Assembly (NCBI RefSeq): GCF_001752395.1
Contig: NZ_MKEK01000001.1
Location: forward strand, 2,631,857 to 2,695,856
Reading direction: 5' to 3'
From: Rheinheimera salexigens
GTDB taxonomy: Bacteria > Pseudomonadota > Gammaproteobacteria > Enterobacterales > Alteromonadaceae
Length of the DNA stretch: 64,000 nt
Shown: in pieces, positions 7,905 through 17,183 of the stretch
Layout of the letters: every line of letters begins with the position of its first letter
How positions within the stretch are numbered: the stretch's first letter is position 1
Made by a program: the position numbers and the translations under genes
Notes under the pieces: model-generated
The model's input: the letters and a program-made list of their open reading frames with translations, nothing else
Told to the model about the DNA's origin: nothing
The model's database searches: none

Positions 7905-9107
7905 ATGCAAATTAGTGATCTAGCCCTAGAGCAAAAGCTTACGCCGCTACTTAGACAAGCTTATCGGCCGATGTTTTTATTCGGCGCGGCTTTTAGCGCT
8001 ATCGCCATGCTGTTATGGGGCCTAGTTTTAGCCGACTATATTAAATTATCACCTTTTAATAATGTAATGTTTTGGCACAGCCATGAAATGATTTTTGGCT
8101 TTGTCTCAGCCATAGTAATCGGTTTTTTATTAACCGCGGTACAAAACTGGACGGGGTTGCGGGCGCCTCATGGTAACACGCTGTTGTTTATTACCGTATT
8201 ATGGCTAGCCGGTCGCATAGTGTTACTGTTTGGCCAGTCCCTTCCCTTAATCATGGTCGCCGCTATTGATCTAAGCTTTTTGCCTATTTGCGCCATTTTA
8301 TTAGCTAAGCCATTAATTAAAACCGGCCAGCAGCGTAACTTATTTTTTATCCCAGTATTAGCGCTGCTAACTATTTGTAATCTGCTGATGTATATAGGCG
8401 TAGCTTATCAGCGCTATGATATTCAACAGCTAGGCAGTCAAAATGCTGTGTGGTTAATTACGTTATTAATGACCATCGTGGGCGGTAGAGTGCTACCGAT
8501 GTTTACAGCTAATGGTACGCAAACTAAAAAAACCGAGCCTATGGTTTGGTTAGATCGCATCGCGCTTGGCTCATTGTGGTTGATTTTCGTGGTGCACATT
8601 TTCACCTTAACTAACTACATTCCGGCTTATGCCATCAGTGCGTTATTTGCCATTAGCGCCATAGCAATTGCCATTCGTTGTGCCCGCTGGAAATTCTGGA
8701 TAACGGTTAAAGTGCCACTATTATGGTCACTACATATTGCCTATTGGTTCATCCCAATTGGCTTAGCCTTGTATAGTGCTCGCTATGCCAGCTTTGCAAT
8801 AAGTAACAGTGTCGCTTTACACGCTTTAACAGCGGGCGCTATGGGCTCAATGATCTTAAGCATGATGGCACGAGTTTCTTTAGGCCACAGTGGTCGCGTT
8901 TTAAAGCCTAAAGCCGTTATGTCGGTAGCGTTTATATTGATAATTATTGCCGCTATTAGCAGAACTGCGCTAGTGTCTATCTGGCCAGTTGAAACGACGC
9001 ATTGGTTAATGCTGGGTGTTGCGGCATGGTGCTTAGCTTATTTACTGTATGTTATTGCTTACTTCCCAATACTTACCACACCTAGACCAGATGGCCGACC
9101 AGGTTAA
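7905..9107 (+). CDS. nnrS: NnrS family membrane protein
   Basis: A 400-residue integral membrane protein with about twelve hydrophobic segments. It has the NnrS features RPMFLFGAAF, FWHSHEMIFGF, LTAVQNWTG, GGRVLPMFTANG and HALTAGAMGSMILSMMARVSLGHSGR. NnrS is a heme- and copper-containing protein that protects cells against nitrosative stress during nitrite or nitric oxide exposure. The ATG at 7905 is chosen because ACAGGATAATAACC precedes it and the family starts shortly before the RP-FLF motif; an upstream start at 7818 would add an unrelated 29 residues. It ends inside a perfect inverted repeat shared with the convergent moeB. Confidence 0.85.
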   Translation: MQISDLALEQKLTPLLRQAYRPMFLFGAAFSAIAMLLWGLVLADYIKLSPFNNVMFWHSHEMIFGFVSAIVIGFLLTAVQNWTGLRAPHGNTLLFITVLWLAGRIVLLFGQSLPLIMVAAIDLSFLPICAILLAKPLIKTGQQRNLFFIPVLALLTICNLLMYIGVAYQRYDIQQLGSQNAVWLITLLMTIVGGRVLPMFTANGTQTKKTEPMVWLDRIALGSLWLIFVVHIFTLTNYIPAYAISALFAISAIAIAIRCARWKFWITVKVPLLWSLHIAYWFIPIGLALYSARYASFAISNSVALHALTAGAMGSMILSMMARVSLGHSGRVLKPKAVMSVAFILIIIAAISRTALVSIWPVETTHWLMLGVAAWCLAYLLYVIAYFPILTTPRPDGRPG

Positions 9108-9123
9108 CGCTTTGCGTTAACCT
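9101..9123. terminator. Bidirectional hairpin containing both convergent stop codons
   Basis: AGGTTAACGC and GCGTTAACCT form a perfect 10-base-pair stem around TTT. The nnrS stop (9105-9107) lies in the left arm and the moeB stop (9117-9119) in the right arm, so one palindrome supplies the 3' end of both genes. Confidence 0.6.
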
Positions 9124-9872
9124 GCAGAGCACACCGCACAAAGCGGATCTTTAGTTAAATCAAATTGTTGCCATTGGCTGTATAAGCCATCAAACAATTG
9201 CAGTTTGCCATATAAAGGCTGGCCAATATTAGCAATTATTTTTACTGCTTCTAATGCTTGCATGCTGCCAACAATCCCTACTACTGGCGATAAAATACCG
9301 GCTTCCATACAGCTTAATTGCTGCTTACCAAATAACTGACTTAAGCATTGGTAACAAGCATGTTGGCCTTGCATACTAAAGCTGGCAACTTGGCCTTCAA
9401 AGCGGATAGCTGCGCCGGATACCAGTGGCACTTTAGCTTGCACACAACCGGCATTAATGGCATTACGAGTACTTAAGTTGTCTGTGCAATCAAGTACTAG
9501 TGAATATTGCGGTATCAACTCGGCTAAATCCTCAGCGGTTAAGCGCTGTTCAAGCACATTTATCTCAATACCACTATTAAGTTGGCGTAATTGAGTGGCG
9601 GCTTGTTGTACTTTGGCTAAACCGATGTCTGCTTCGCGATATAATATTTGCCGCTGTAAATTACTACTATCAATACTGTCGTCGTCTACTAGGGTTATAT
9701 GCCCGACACCACTGGCGACCAGATAAGGCGCAGCAGCACAACCCAAACCGCCCATACCAATAACTAATACTTTACTCGCTAATAATGCTTCTTGACCGCG
9801 AAAATCCATCGCAGGCAACATTAACTGACGGCTATATCGCATAGCCTGTACTGAGTTAATTTGGTTAGTCAT
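9117..9872 (-). CDS. moeB: Molybdopterin-synthase adenylyltransferase MoeB / ThiF-HesA family
   Basis: A 251-residue E1-like enzyme that adenylates the C-terminal glycine of a small sulfur-carrier protein (MoaD or ThiS) using ATP. It has RYSRQLMLPAMDFRGQEAL at the start, the nucleotide loop VIGMGGLGC (near 37-45), DDDSIDSSNLQRQ, LDCTDNLSTRNAINAGC and VPLVSGAAIRFEGQV. Two zinc cysteine pairs, CYQC and the terminal CAVC, are intact. The choice between MoeB and ThiF is open; no moa or thi genes are adjacent. The ATG at 9872 is used because an AGGA site precedes it. It overlaps the upstream ybaN-like gene by 8 bases, suggesting coupled translation. Confidence 0.85.
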   Translation of the reverse strand: MTNQINSVQAMRYSRQLMLPAMDFRGQEALLASKVLVIGMGGLGCAAAPYLVASGVGHITLVDDDSIDSSNLQRQILYREADIGLAKVQQAATQLRQLNSGIEINVLEQRLTAEDLAELIPQYSLVLDCTDNLSTRNAINAGCVQAKVPLVSGAAIRFEGQVASFSMQGQHACYQCLSQLFGKQQLSCMEAGILSPVVGIVGSMQALEAVKIIANIGQPLYGKLQLFDGLYSQWQQFDLTKDPLCAVCSAG

Positions 9873-10278
9873 TTTTGTTTTCCTGAGCAATTTTTTCAGG
9901 CTCAGGATTTTTAGGCTCCGGCCTTAACCATAACCATGTCGCTACGAGCAAAAATATTGACGGTATAAGCCATTTTATCCACAATGGGGCCGGTGTAAAC
10001 TGGATAAAAACGCCACTTAGTAACATCATAATCGTTGCTAAGTACTTTGCTTTTCGCGACACAGCACCATACAGACGCCAGTTCAATATAGCAGGACCTA
10101 AATGAGGTTGAGACAATAGCCATGCTTCTAATGCGGGCCAACCTTTGCTGCCAGCCCAGGCACTTAATATCATAAACGGCACTGTTGGCACCACGGGCAA
10201 AAGTATACCTATTAAGCCCAGAACTAAACTGATAATGGCCAACAAGCGCCAACAAACTAACCGCAATATTCGCGTCAT
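9865..10278 (-). CDS. YbaN/DUF454 family inner membrane protein
   Basis: A 137-residue protein with three or four hydrophobic segments and the DUF454 signature GLIGILLPVVPTVPFMILSAWA followed by WLLSQPHLGPAILNWR. The family is widespread in proteobacteria as inner-membrane YbaN and has no settled function. The C-terminal tail is charged (PEPKNPEPEKIAQENKND) and cytoplasmic. The reading frame runs 8 bases into moeB. A ribosome-like AGGAG lies upstream. A larger ORF in another frame over the same region is a shadow and is not annotated. Confidence 0.8.
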   Translation of the reverse strand: MTRILRLVCWRLLAIISLVLGLIGILLPVVPTVPFMILSAWAGSKGWPALEAWLLSQPHLGPAILNWRLYGAVSRKAKYLATIMMLLSGVFIQFTPAPLWIKWLIPSIFLLVATWLWLRPEPKNPEPEKIAQENKND

Positions 10279-10362
10279 CGTTTCTGCTCCTTATCGCTAA
10301 TTGAGCTAAGTTACCCGCATTCAGCAGCCCTTGTCGAGCCACCTATTACAGAAGTTTAAACT

Positions 10363-10395
10363 AAAAAGCATGCCAAAATTAACAAGCATGCTTTT
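10363..10395 (-). terminator. Terminator of the minus-strand polysaccharide operon
   Basis: On the minus strand AAAAGCATGC pairs with GCATGCTTTT and runs into T residues, 39 bases after the ABC exporter stop. It marks the end of the operon that starts at about 17 kb. Confidence 0.75.
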
Positions 10396-10433
10396 ATGCA
10401 ATATTTCTCGTCTAGCTGACAGTTAGTTAAGCA

Positions 10434-12179
10434 CTAATGTAATAACTGTAACTTAGCTAACTCGCTATATAGCGGGCTTTGTTCTATCAGCTGCTGATGC
10501 GTACCAATGGCAATAATGCAGCCTTTATCGAGTAGGATAATACGATCGGCATTCACTACAGTCGCTAGACGATGGGCGATAATTAAGCTGGTTTTGCCTT
10601 GCATTAAATGATCTAGCGCTTGCTGTACTTGCTGTTCGCTTAGCGCATCTAAAGCACTGGTAGCTTCATCCAGCAATAGCACTGGACGGTCGGCTAAAAT
10701 AGCCCGGGCAATAGCAATTCGTTGGCGTTGGCCGCCGGATAATTTAACGCCACGCTCACCAAGTTGAGTTTGATAACCTTCGGTTAACTCTCGAACAAAC
10801 CCATCTGCTCGCGCGGCAATACAGGCTTCTACCACTTGCTGCTCTGAGGCATCCGGCCTGCCATATCGAACGTTTTCTAGCACATTATCGGCAAACACAA
10901 CCGCGTCTTGCGGTACTAAAGCAAATTGCTGGCGTAGTTGTTGTAATTCTAGCTGATTAATATCAACACCATCTAAGGTAATAGTGCCGATGCTGGGTTG
11001 ATAAAAACGCTGTAACAATTGAAACAAGGTGGTTTTGCCAGCACCACTTGGGCCGACTAACGCTACCCGCTCACCCGGTTTAATGGTTAATTCTAACTGT
11101 TGTAACACTAACCTATCTTCAGCTTGCGGATAGGCAAAACTTAACTGCTGTAACGCAATAGCGCCTTGTATAGGTTGTGGTAATGGCTTGGCATTTAGTG
11201 GTGATTGAATATCCACCGGCATTTCAGCTAATTCTATTAAGCGCTCTGCCGCACCTGCTGCGCGCTGGATATCGCCGATGACTTCACTAATGGTTGCAGC
11301 ACCACCAGCGACCATAACGGCGTAAAACATAAATGCCGTTAACTCACCAGCAGTCATTAGCCCAGCCATAACATCATGTGCGCCAGCCCAACTGACTAAT
11401 ACCATAGCGCCGATACTTAGCATCATCACTAAAGCTATCAGTAAAGCGCGATATAAGATTCGACCACTGGCTGCCGCCATCACTTGCTCAATCCGTTTCG
11501 CAAACAATTGTTTGTCGTAAGCTTCATGGGTATAGGATTGCACGGTATGAATTTCATGAATGCTTTCGTCAACGTAAGCACCAACGTCTGCTAATCTGTC
11601 TTGGCTAGCTCTAGCTAAAACCCGCACTTTTTTACCCAAGATAAAAATGGGCAATAACACCAGCGGCACCGCTATTAGCACTAACAAGGTCATTTTAATG
11701 CTAGTTAGCGCCATCATGATTAAGCCACCAATAATCGTCACACCCGAGCGCAACGCCATGGATAAACTAGAGCCGACGACACTTTGTAATAACGTTGTAT
11801 CGGCCGTAAAACGGGAGATTATTTCGCCGGTGCGCATTTCACTATAAAACGCCGGCGATAACTTAAGCATATTGTCATACACAGTATTACGAATATTGGC
11901 ACTCACCCGCTCGCCTAACCACGTCATTAAATAAAACCGAGCAAACGTTGCTAACGAAGCAATAAAACACAGCGCTAAAATAAAGCCAGTCACATAATTC
12001 AACTGGCTAGCGTTACCTTGGGCAAAACCTTGATCGACTAACATTTTAACGCCTTGACCCAGCGCTAGCCAACTTAGCGAGCCAACGGCTAAACAAATTA
12101 AAGCAGCGATAACTTTGAGCCAAAACGGGCGTAAAAAACTTAAAATCCAAGGCAAAACCTTGGTATTGGAACTGTGCAT
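10434..12179 (-). CDS. ABC exporter with fused membrane and ATPase domains (MsbA/LmrA-like)
   Basis: A 581-residue half-transporter. Residues about 20-310 form the six-helix membrane domain (SRFTADTTLLQSVVGSSLS is a typical coupling region). Residues about 335-575 form the ATPase with Walker A GPSGAGKTT, the Q-loop FALVPQDAVVFADNV, the signature LSGGQRQR, Walker B VLLLDEATSALD and the H-loop IAHR. Family members export lipids, polysaccharide precursors or drugs as dimers. It is the last gene of the polysaccharide operon, only 4 bases after the YdcF-like gene, so a role in exporting a glycolipid is plausible but not shown. Confidence 0.85.
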   Translation of the reverse strand: MHSSNTKVLPWILSFLRPFWLKVIAALICLAVGSLSWLALGQGVKMLVDQGFAQGNASQLNYVTGFILALCFIASLATFARFYLMTWLGERVSANIRNTVYDNMLKLSPAFYSEMRTGEIISRFTADTTLLQSVVGSSLSMALRSGVTIIGGLIMMALTSIKMTLLVLIAVPLVLLPIFILGKKVRVLARASQDRLADVGAYVDESIHEIHTVQSYTHEAYDKQLFAKRIEQVMAAASGRILYRALLIALVMMLSIGAMVLVSWAGAHDVMAGLMTAGELTAFMFYAVMVAGGAATISEVIGDIQRAAGAAERLIELAEMPVDIQSPLNAKPLPQPIQGAIALQQLSFAYPQAEDRLVLQQLELTIKPGERVALVGPSGAGKTTLFQLLQRFYQPSIGTITLDGVDINQLELQQLRQQFALVPQDAVVFADNVLENVRYGRPDASEQQVVEACIAARADGFVRELTEGYQTQLGERGVKLSGGQRQRIAIARAILADRPVLLLDEATSALDALSEQQVQQALDHLMQGKTSLIIAHRLATVVNADRIILLDKGCIIAIGTHQQLIEQSPLYSELAKLQLLH

Positions 12180-12183
12180 TGTA

Positions 12184-12894
12184 TTATTCAGCCGTAGGTG
12201 CTTGATACCAAGAAGTCCAGCCGCGGGTTAATACAAACACGCTATAGCTACTAAACTCGGCAATTAATTTACTGTATAAATCGAAGTTGCTTAGATTTAC
12301 TGTGAAAAAACAATTATAGCCACAATTTACAGGGCGAAAGGTTTGGCTAGAAGTAGTAACAACCTGACTAGGTAACTGGTGATAATCTATTAATTGCCGC
12401 ACCCGCCAACCATGAAACTGGCTAGTGACAATGTAATCGGCATTTATACCATAACGTTGGGCTAAACTCGCAAATTCTTGATAAGTATTATCGCCACCAT
12501 TAAAGCAATTAATCGCGATATTAACATTTTTTTGCATCAAGTAATCGACATATGGTTTGCAATAGCGAGTAGTAATAACCACTGATCCAGCTTGCTTGGG
12601 TAATAATTGCACTACCCGCTGCAAACGTGCTTTGGCGCAGGCTGGTAAAGCAGTTGCACTGCCGCCACAGCCTAACACCACTGCATTTACGCTACTGGCC
12701 GATGTAGCCACTGTTTGCGGCTTAAAATCGGGATACCAGCTGCGAACTTGATTAGCAACAAAGTTATTACCCACTAAGTAATAAAAACCAAATAAGCACC
12801 ACAAGCCTTTTTTACGGTAATAAACACAACACACCAACAACGCAAATAAAAATAAATTTTGCGGATACAATAAAGGCTCAAGAATGTCTTTCAC
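12184..12894 (-). CDS. YdcF/DUF218-like membrane protein, divergent
   Basis: A 236-residue protein with two N-terminal hydrophobic segments (LFLFALLVCCVYY and LWCLFGFYYLVG) and a periplasmic or membrane-facing DUF218-like domain. The weak but ordered family signs are VNAVVLGCGG, a following R-x-x-R-V, DNTYQEF (usually S-x-N-T-x-E-N) and YIVTSQFHGWRVRQL (usually VTS-x-H-x-x-R). The usual Ser before the N-T pair is replaced. DUF218 proteins include SanA/ElyC, needed for envelope integrity and lipid-carrier-linked polymer assembly. It overlaps the upstream Wzy-like gene by 17 bases, so it belongs to the polysaccharide operon. Confidence 0.6.
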   Translation of the reverse strand: MKDILEPLLYPQNLFLFALLVCCVYYRKKGLWCLFGFYYLVGNNFVANQVRSWYPDFKPQTVATSASSVNAVVLGCGGSATALPACAKARLQRVVQLLPKQAGSVVITTRYCKPYVDYLMQKNVNIAINCFNGGDNTYQEFASLAQRYGINADYIVTSQFHGWRVRQLIDYHQLPSQVVTTSSQTFRPVNCGYNCFFTVNLSNFDLYSKLIAEFSSYSVFVLTRGWTSWYQAPTAE

Positions 12895-14179
12895 AAATTT
12901 TCCTTAGTTGCTGCTCACTGCTTGGTATTAGTAGCGCATTACATAGTGCCCAGGGTAACCATAATAACCCTGAGGTCATAACATGCCCGGCAACAGCAGA
13001 AACAGCCAATAACACTATCGTCAGCAAAAGCATAATACGACCCGATGCCAGTTGAATATGCTTAAGACTGTAAGTAATAAACACAGCAAAGGTAGCAATA
13101 AATACACTGACACCGGCTACACCATAAAATATAAATAAATCAAACCAGTCTAACTCGGCAAAATATTTTTTAAGTTGCAAGGCAACGCCGCCTTGCCCCA
13201 CACCTAACCAGCTTTGCCAATCGGCATAATGCTGTTGCACGGTTATCCAAATTTGGCCGGCATAAAAATCGCGAGAGGATAATAATATTCCGCTTATACC
13301 GCGCTGCTGGTACACAAACTGCAGTTTATTGTACATGCCTAATGCCTGCAGAAGTGTCGCAAAATTCACTATAACCAGAATAAACAACAAGGCTAATAAC
13401 AGCACAGCCGTCAGCAATATTGACCTTTTTTCGCGCCAAAATGTAGCCTGCATAAATAAAATCGGAATAATGCTTACCAACAATAAACAACCAAACAATC
13501 CGGTTTTTGTTAGTAATAACAACGCCATACCAATAGCTAGCACGCTAACAATTGCATAAGCCCAGCGTGATATCGGCCACGTTATACTGAGTAAAGCAGC
13601 GGTTAATACTAGTAATAATGCCGATAATTCATTGGTGGAATAAAAATAACCTTTAATGCCTAAAAATGACTGCTGTACATTATCCAGTGGCTGATAGGCG
13701 CTATAGCCTAAACCGCTAATACCCAACAGCATGTTTATCAGTAATACCGCAGCACTAAGTGCAAAGGTAAAATAGAATAAGCGTTGGGCTGCAATGGGCT
13801 GGTGTTTACGTAGGCTTAAAAAATAATAAAAACCCAGTAATGGGCTGAGAATTTTAAGCACTAATTGCACATCGGCTATTAGCCAGTTAGTACTTTGCTG
13901 CCAACTACTAAGTGCTGGCCCAACGAGTAAGAGTAATGCAGCGCCAGCCCATAACAATACGGCTTTAGGTTGGCTTTGGCTAAGTGATAATAACATTAAT
14001 GCTAGTATTAGCGCTTTATAGCCTACTGCTAAGCCGTAGCTAGTGCCGCTACTTTGCAGTAACGCACCATTGACGCTATCGACCAATAAAAACCAAGGGA
14101 TAAGCCAACATAAAAACCCATCGGCATAGCGGTCTGGCCAACTAGTATTTAGCCAACTGACATCCTTGTTTTTTGTCAT
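12878..14179 (-). CDS. O-antigen ligase/Wzy polymerase-like membrane protein
   Basis: A 433-residue protein with about eleven transmembrane segments and a large periplasmic loop around residues 270-340 (YNKLQFVYQQRGISGILLSSRDFYAG, then WLGVGQGG). The GVG-x-GG piece after the loop and the terminal AGHVMTSGLLWLPWAL with a conserved His are typical of the O-antigen ligase/Wzy superfamily, which joins or polymerises lipid-linked oligosaccharides on the periplasmic side. Whether it polymerises (Wzy) or ligates (WaaL) cannot be told from sequence. Next to GT genes, a flippase and a WecA-type initiator, polymerisation is the better guess. Confidence 0.7.
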   Translation of the reverse strand: MTKNKDVSWLNTSWPDRYADGFLCWLIPWFLLVDSVNGALLQSSGTSYGLAVGYKALILALMLLSLSQSQPKAVLLWAGAALLLLVGPALSSWQQSTNWLIADVQLVLKILSPLLGFYYFLSLRKHQPIAAQRLFYFTFALSAAVLLINMLLGISGLGYSAYQPLDNVQQSFLGIKGYFYSTNELSALLLVLTAALLSITWPISRWAYAIVSVLAIGMALLLLTKTGLFGCLLLVSIIPILFMQATFWREKRSILLTAVLLLALLFILVIVNFATLLQALGMYNKLQFVYQQRGISGILLSSRDFYAGQIWITVQQHYADWQSWLGVGQGGVALQLKKYFAELDWFDLFIFYGVAGVSVFIATFAVFITYSLKHIQLASGRIMLLLTIVLLAVSAVAGHVMTSGLLWLPWALCNALLIPSSEQQLRKICERHS

Positions 14180-14199
14180 CAGTTATTATTCGCTCTTAT

Positions 14200-15102
14200 T
14201 CACTTTTTAAACAAGCCGGTAATGCCTTTACTAAATAAGCGCATCCGCCACTTACTTAATAAGCTCAGCTTATGTTTTAGGTAATAACGCCACTTTAAAC
14301 CGGTTAAGCCATAACGCGCACTGCTAAAAAAGCCCAGTAAAGATAACGGCTGATGCTGCATAGTTTGGCGGTAATACATTTGATTTTGTAAATTTCGCTC
14401 AGACATTAAACCGCGATGTTTGGCTACAAATTGTTTATGAGCATCTAAGCGCTTGGGCGAATCGGTGATCCGGCCGTGTTCATGACCAACATTCACTTTA
14501 TAGCTAGGCTCGGCAATGCGTAGCGCAGGGCCATAATCACGTACTACTCGCACCCACATGTCATAATCTTGAAATGCCGCTAAAGTAATATCAAAACCGC
14601 CCAATGCCAGCATTCTATCGCGCTTAACTAAGGCTTGATTAGATAACACATGCAAGTCGAGTAATTCATCTAGTGCTACTACTTTACGTTCGGTATGCAG
14701 TCTTTTTTGTATCGAGCCGTAATCCCAAATATAGCCTGAACAAACACAGCTATATTTGTCGTCATAGGCCTCAAATAAACTTTGTAAGCGATTAGGCAAA
14801 AACTCATCGTCGTCATCAATGCCGGTAACAAAGTCACCATTCGCGGCCTCAATGGCTCTATTTCGTGCCGCACAGGCGCCTTGGCCTTTGGCTTGGCGAA
14901 ACAAGCGAACTCTCGCATCATCAATATAACGTTGGTTTAATAACTGCCATGTATTATCGGGCGAAGCATCGTCTACCACTAACAACTCAATATTAGGGTA
15001 GCTTTGTGTTAAAACTGAATCAATAGCGCGTATCGCCATATCTACCCGATTATAGGTCGGCATATAAACACTGATCAGAGGTAAAGTCGCTGCAGTAACC
15101 AT
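14200..15102 (-). CDS. Glycosyltransferase family 2
   Basis: A 300-residue inverting GT-A enzyme. It has LISVYMPTYNRVDMAIRAIDSVLTQ, ELLVVDDASPDNTWQLL (nucleotide-sugar site near residue 40), ARNRAIEAANGDFVTGIDDDDEF with the metal-binding acidic run near 95, and a later ALVKRDRMLALGGFDITLAAFQDYDMWVRV region, where the ED-like QDYD provides the general base. It would add a sugar to a lipid-linked intermediate in the cytoplasm. The C-terminus is basic. Its start lies 28 bases after the WecG-like gene stop, in the same operon. Donor and acceptor are not known. Confidence 0.85.
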   Translation of the reverse strand: MVTAATLPLISVYMPTYNRVDMAIRAIDSVLTQSYPNIELLVVDDASPDNTWQLLNQRYIDDARVRLFRQAKGQGACAARNRAIEAANGDFVTGIDDDDEFLPNRLQSLFEAYDDKYSCVCSGYIWDYGSIQKRLHTERKVVALDELLDLHVLSNQALVKRDRMLALGGFDITLAAFQDYDMWVRVVRDYGPALRIAEPSYKVNVGHEHGRITDSPKRLDAHKQFVAKHRGLMSERNLQNQMYYRQTMQHQPLSLLGFFSSARYGLTGLKWRYYLKHKLSLLSKWRMRLFSKGITGLFKK

Positions 15103-15130
15103 TATTTATTTACCCTTTTTCTAAATACCA

Positions 15131-15949
15131 TCAAATTTTACCGCGCAAATACCACCAGACATAGCGCAACAAACCAAGTTGTCGACCAATGCGGCTGGGT
15201 TGCGATAATAAACGATACGCCCATTCTAAGTTTAACTTGCACCATAATGCCGGTGCCCGCTTTACGTTACCAGTGAATACATCATAAGTACCGCCAACAC
15301 CCATGTAAAAGCAATCTGGATGCTGTTTTGCAATACGCTGAATAAGTAGCTCTTGCTTAGGCGAGCCCATAGCTACACTCACTATACGGGCACCGCTTTG
15401 TTGAATACTGGCAATTAAGGCCGCTTCATCTTTAAAATAACCATCAACGGCACCAACTAAATTTACTTGCTGTAGCTTAAGTTTAGCCGCAGTTTGTTTA
15501 TTGATTTCTGGGGTAGCACCGACAATAAATACCGGCACCTGATAAGTCGCCGCACGTTGCATTAATTGCTGCCAAAACTCACAGCCTGGGATCCGTTGTA
15601 CTGCTTTGCCTAAGCGTTTACGCATTACGGTAACGACACCAATTCCATCGGCATACCGAATATCAGCTTGATTAATTACCGCTTCAATTTGCGGGTTTTT
15701 CATTGCTGTTAATATTTTTTCTGGGTTAATAGCAATGGCAGAACCGGCAAAAACACTGGCATCGGGCTTAATCACTAATTCCAGCATTTGCTGCATATCT
15801 TTAAAAGCCGCCACTTCCACCGGGCCTATTTTAACCGTTGCTACTGTTTTCATTTCGCTATTAGCTTCTGTCATCTGATCTGCAGACGGGTTCGGTTGGT
15901 TTTTCTGTAGGTTAACCGTGTCTTGCTGTGTAGGTTGTTGGCTATTCAT
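15131..15949 (-). CDS. WecG/TagA/CpsF family glycosyltransferase
   Basis: A 272-residue enzyme of GT family 26, which transfers N-acetylmannosamine-type or uronic sugars to a lipid-linked GlcNAc. Family signs in order: INPEKILTAMKNP, INQADIRYADGIGVV, RIPGCEFWQQLM, FIVGATPEINKQTAAKL, VSVAMGSPKQELLI, YMGVGGTYDVFTG and RAPALWCKLNLEWAYRLLSQPSRIGR. This is the enzyme expected to act right after a WecA-type initiator, which is encoded on the opposite strand. The first 40 residues are an odd Gln/Asn-rich extension; ATG codons at residues 26 and 33 are possible alternative starts. It overlaps the GT4 gene by 4 bases (ATGA), implying translational coupling. Confidence 0.85.
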   Translation of the reverse strand: MNSQQPTQQDTVNLQKNQPNPSADQMTEANSEMKTVATVKIGPVEVAAFKDMQQMLELVIKPDASVFAGSAIAINPEKILTAMKNPQIEAVINQADIRYADGIGVVTVMRKRLGKAVQRIPGCEFWQQLMQRAATYQVPVFIVGATPEINKQTAAKLKLQQVNLVGAVDGYFKDEAALIASIQQSGARIVSVAMGSPKQELLIQRIAKQHPDCFYMGVGGTYDVFTGNVKRAPALWCKLNLEWAYRLLSQPSRIGRQLGLLRYVWWYLRGKI

Positions 15950-17001
15950 GATATCACTCGTTGATAAACGGTTTCTAATTCTGTGACCACATTTTTTAAT
16001 AGGTATTGCTCAGCGCTGTCTCTGGCTTGTTGCTGCAAACGCTGATATTGCTCAGGAGGCAGCTGCCACAAGCGTTGTATTATCGCGACAACATTACTTA
16101 ACCACTGCTCTTCAGACTCAGTTGCTGATAATAAAACCCCATTAACCCCATTCTTTACTTGTTCTAAAGCCCCGTCGGTATAACTTGCTATAACCGGTGT
16201 GTAACAGCACATAGCTTCTGTCATTACTAAGCCAAAGGCTTCATTACGCGATAAATTAATTAAATAGCGCGCTTGCTGATACAGTTGTTTTAAAGCGGTA
16301 CTACTTTTTGGGCCCACCACTAGTACATTGGGAAACTCGGTCGCAGCGGTTTGCAACCGACTTAACCAAGGGCCACTGCCGGCAATCACTACGTGTTTAT
16401 CGGCTAAATAAGGCAACATCGCTAATAACCTATCCATACCTTTATTTTGGTCTAAACTACCGACATAAAGTAAATCGATGCTTTTATCTTGCCAAGCAAT
16501 AGCTTCGGCTTGGCGAAAGGATTCATTAATACCCGCGGGTAATACTTTGCTTTGTTTAACGGGTAGTAAAAAATGCTTTTGTAAGGCCGAGCTGGCAAAA
16601 ATCCATTGGTCGACTTTTTTTGCACACCAGCGATACAGTTTGCCCGGTGGCTGATACTTATAAATATCACTGCCGTGACAGGTAACAACAATTTTTAACT
16701 TTCTATTTCGGCAGTATTTATACAATAATGCTAACCATATAGTTGGATAGAAAAAATGGACATGGGCGATATCATAACGCTGACGACTTAAGATAAAACG
16801 CCAGATGAAATCTAACAAAAAAACGGGATATTTCAAAAGCTTGTTCAGCAAAGAGTCACTGTGCCAGCGCATATAATGATACGCAGGATTAAGCTTAGCT
16901 AGTGCCCAAACTTGGTTATGAACAAATTTACCTTGAAACGGTGCTGAAGGCTTTGGCCCCATATTACTGATAATAAGAATTTTACACTGAGATAGTTGCA
17001 C
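15946..17001 (-). CDS. Glycosyltransferase family 4 (GT-B fold)
   Basis: A 351-residue retaining glycosyltransferase. The N-terminal lobe shows KILIISNMGPKPSAPFQGKFV and VVTCHGSDIYKYQ; the C-terminal lobe shows DLLYVGSLDQNKGMDRLLAML, VIAGSGPW and the nucleotide-sugar signature NLSRNEAFGLVMTEAM with the E-x7-E glutamates (about residues 250-258). It would use a nucleotide sugar in the cytoplasm to extend a polysaccharide repeat unit. It is the first gene of the minus-strand operon; 182 bases separate it from the divergent wecA-like gene, leaving room for two promoters. Confidence 0.85.
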   Translation of the reverse strand: MQLSQCKILIISNMGPKPSAPFQGKFVHNQVWALAKLNPAYHYMRWHSDSLLNKLLKYPVFLLDFIWRFILSRQRYDIAHVHFFYPTIWLALLYKYCRNRKLKIVVTCHGSDIYKYQPPGKLYRWCAKKVDQWIFASSALQKHFLLPVKQSKVLPAGINESFRQAEAIAWQDKSIDLLYVGSLDQNKGMDRLLAMLPYLADKHVVIAGSGPWLSRLQTAATEFPNVLVVGPKSSTALKQLYQQARYLINLSRNEAFGLVMTEAMCCYTPVIASYTDGALEQVKNGVNGVLLSATESEEQWLSNVVAIIQRLWQLPPEQYQRLQQQARDSAEQYLLKNVVTELETVYQRVIS

Positions 17002-17183
17002 GTTATTAGTTCATCCTAACGGCCAATTCAGCCAGTTAAATTACCTATTGTTAGCGCAATAGACTGTATTTAGAGTCAATTGCAGTTAAACAACTTAAGG
17101 GGCACAGTAAAACCGATTTTAGCTGACGCTGTGCTGAATAGCATTAAATGCCAAGCAAAAATTCATCATAATGGACACACTAA

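Noticed and set aside
9911..10342. 143-codon ORF on the minus strand
   Set aside because: Lies in another frame over the YbaN/DUF454 gene, which has a clear family signature in its own frame.
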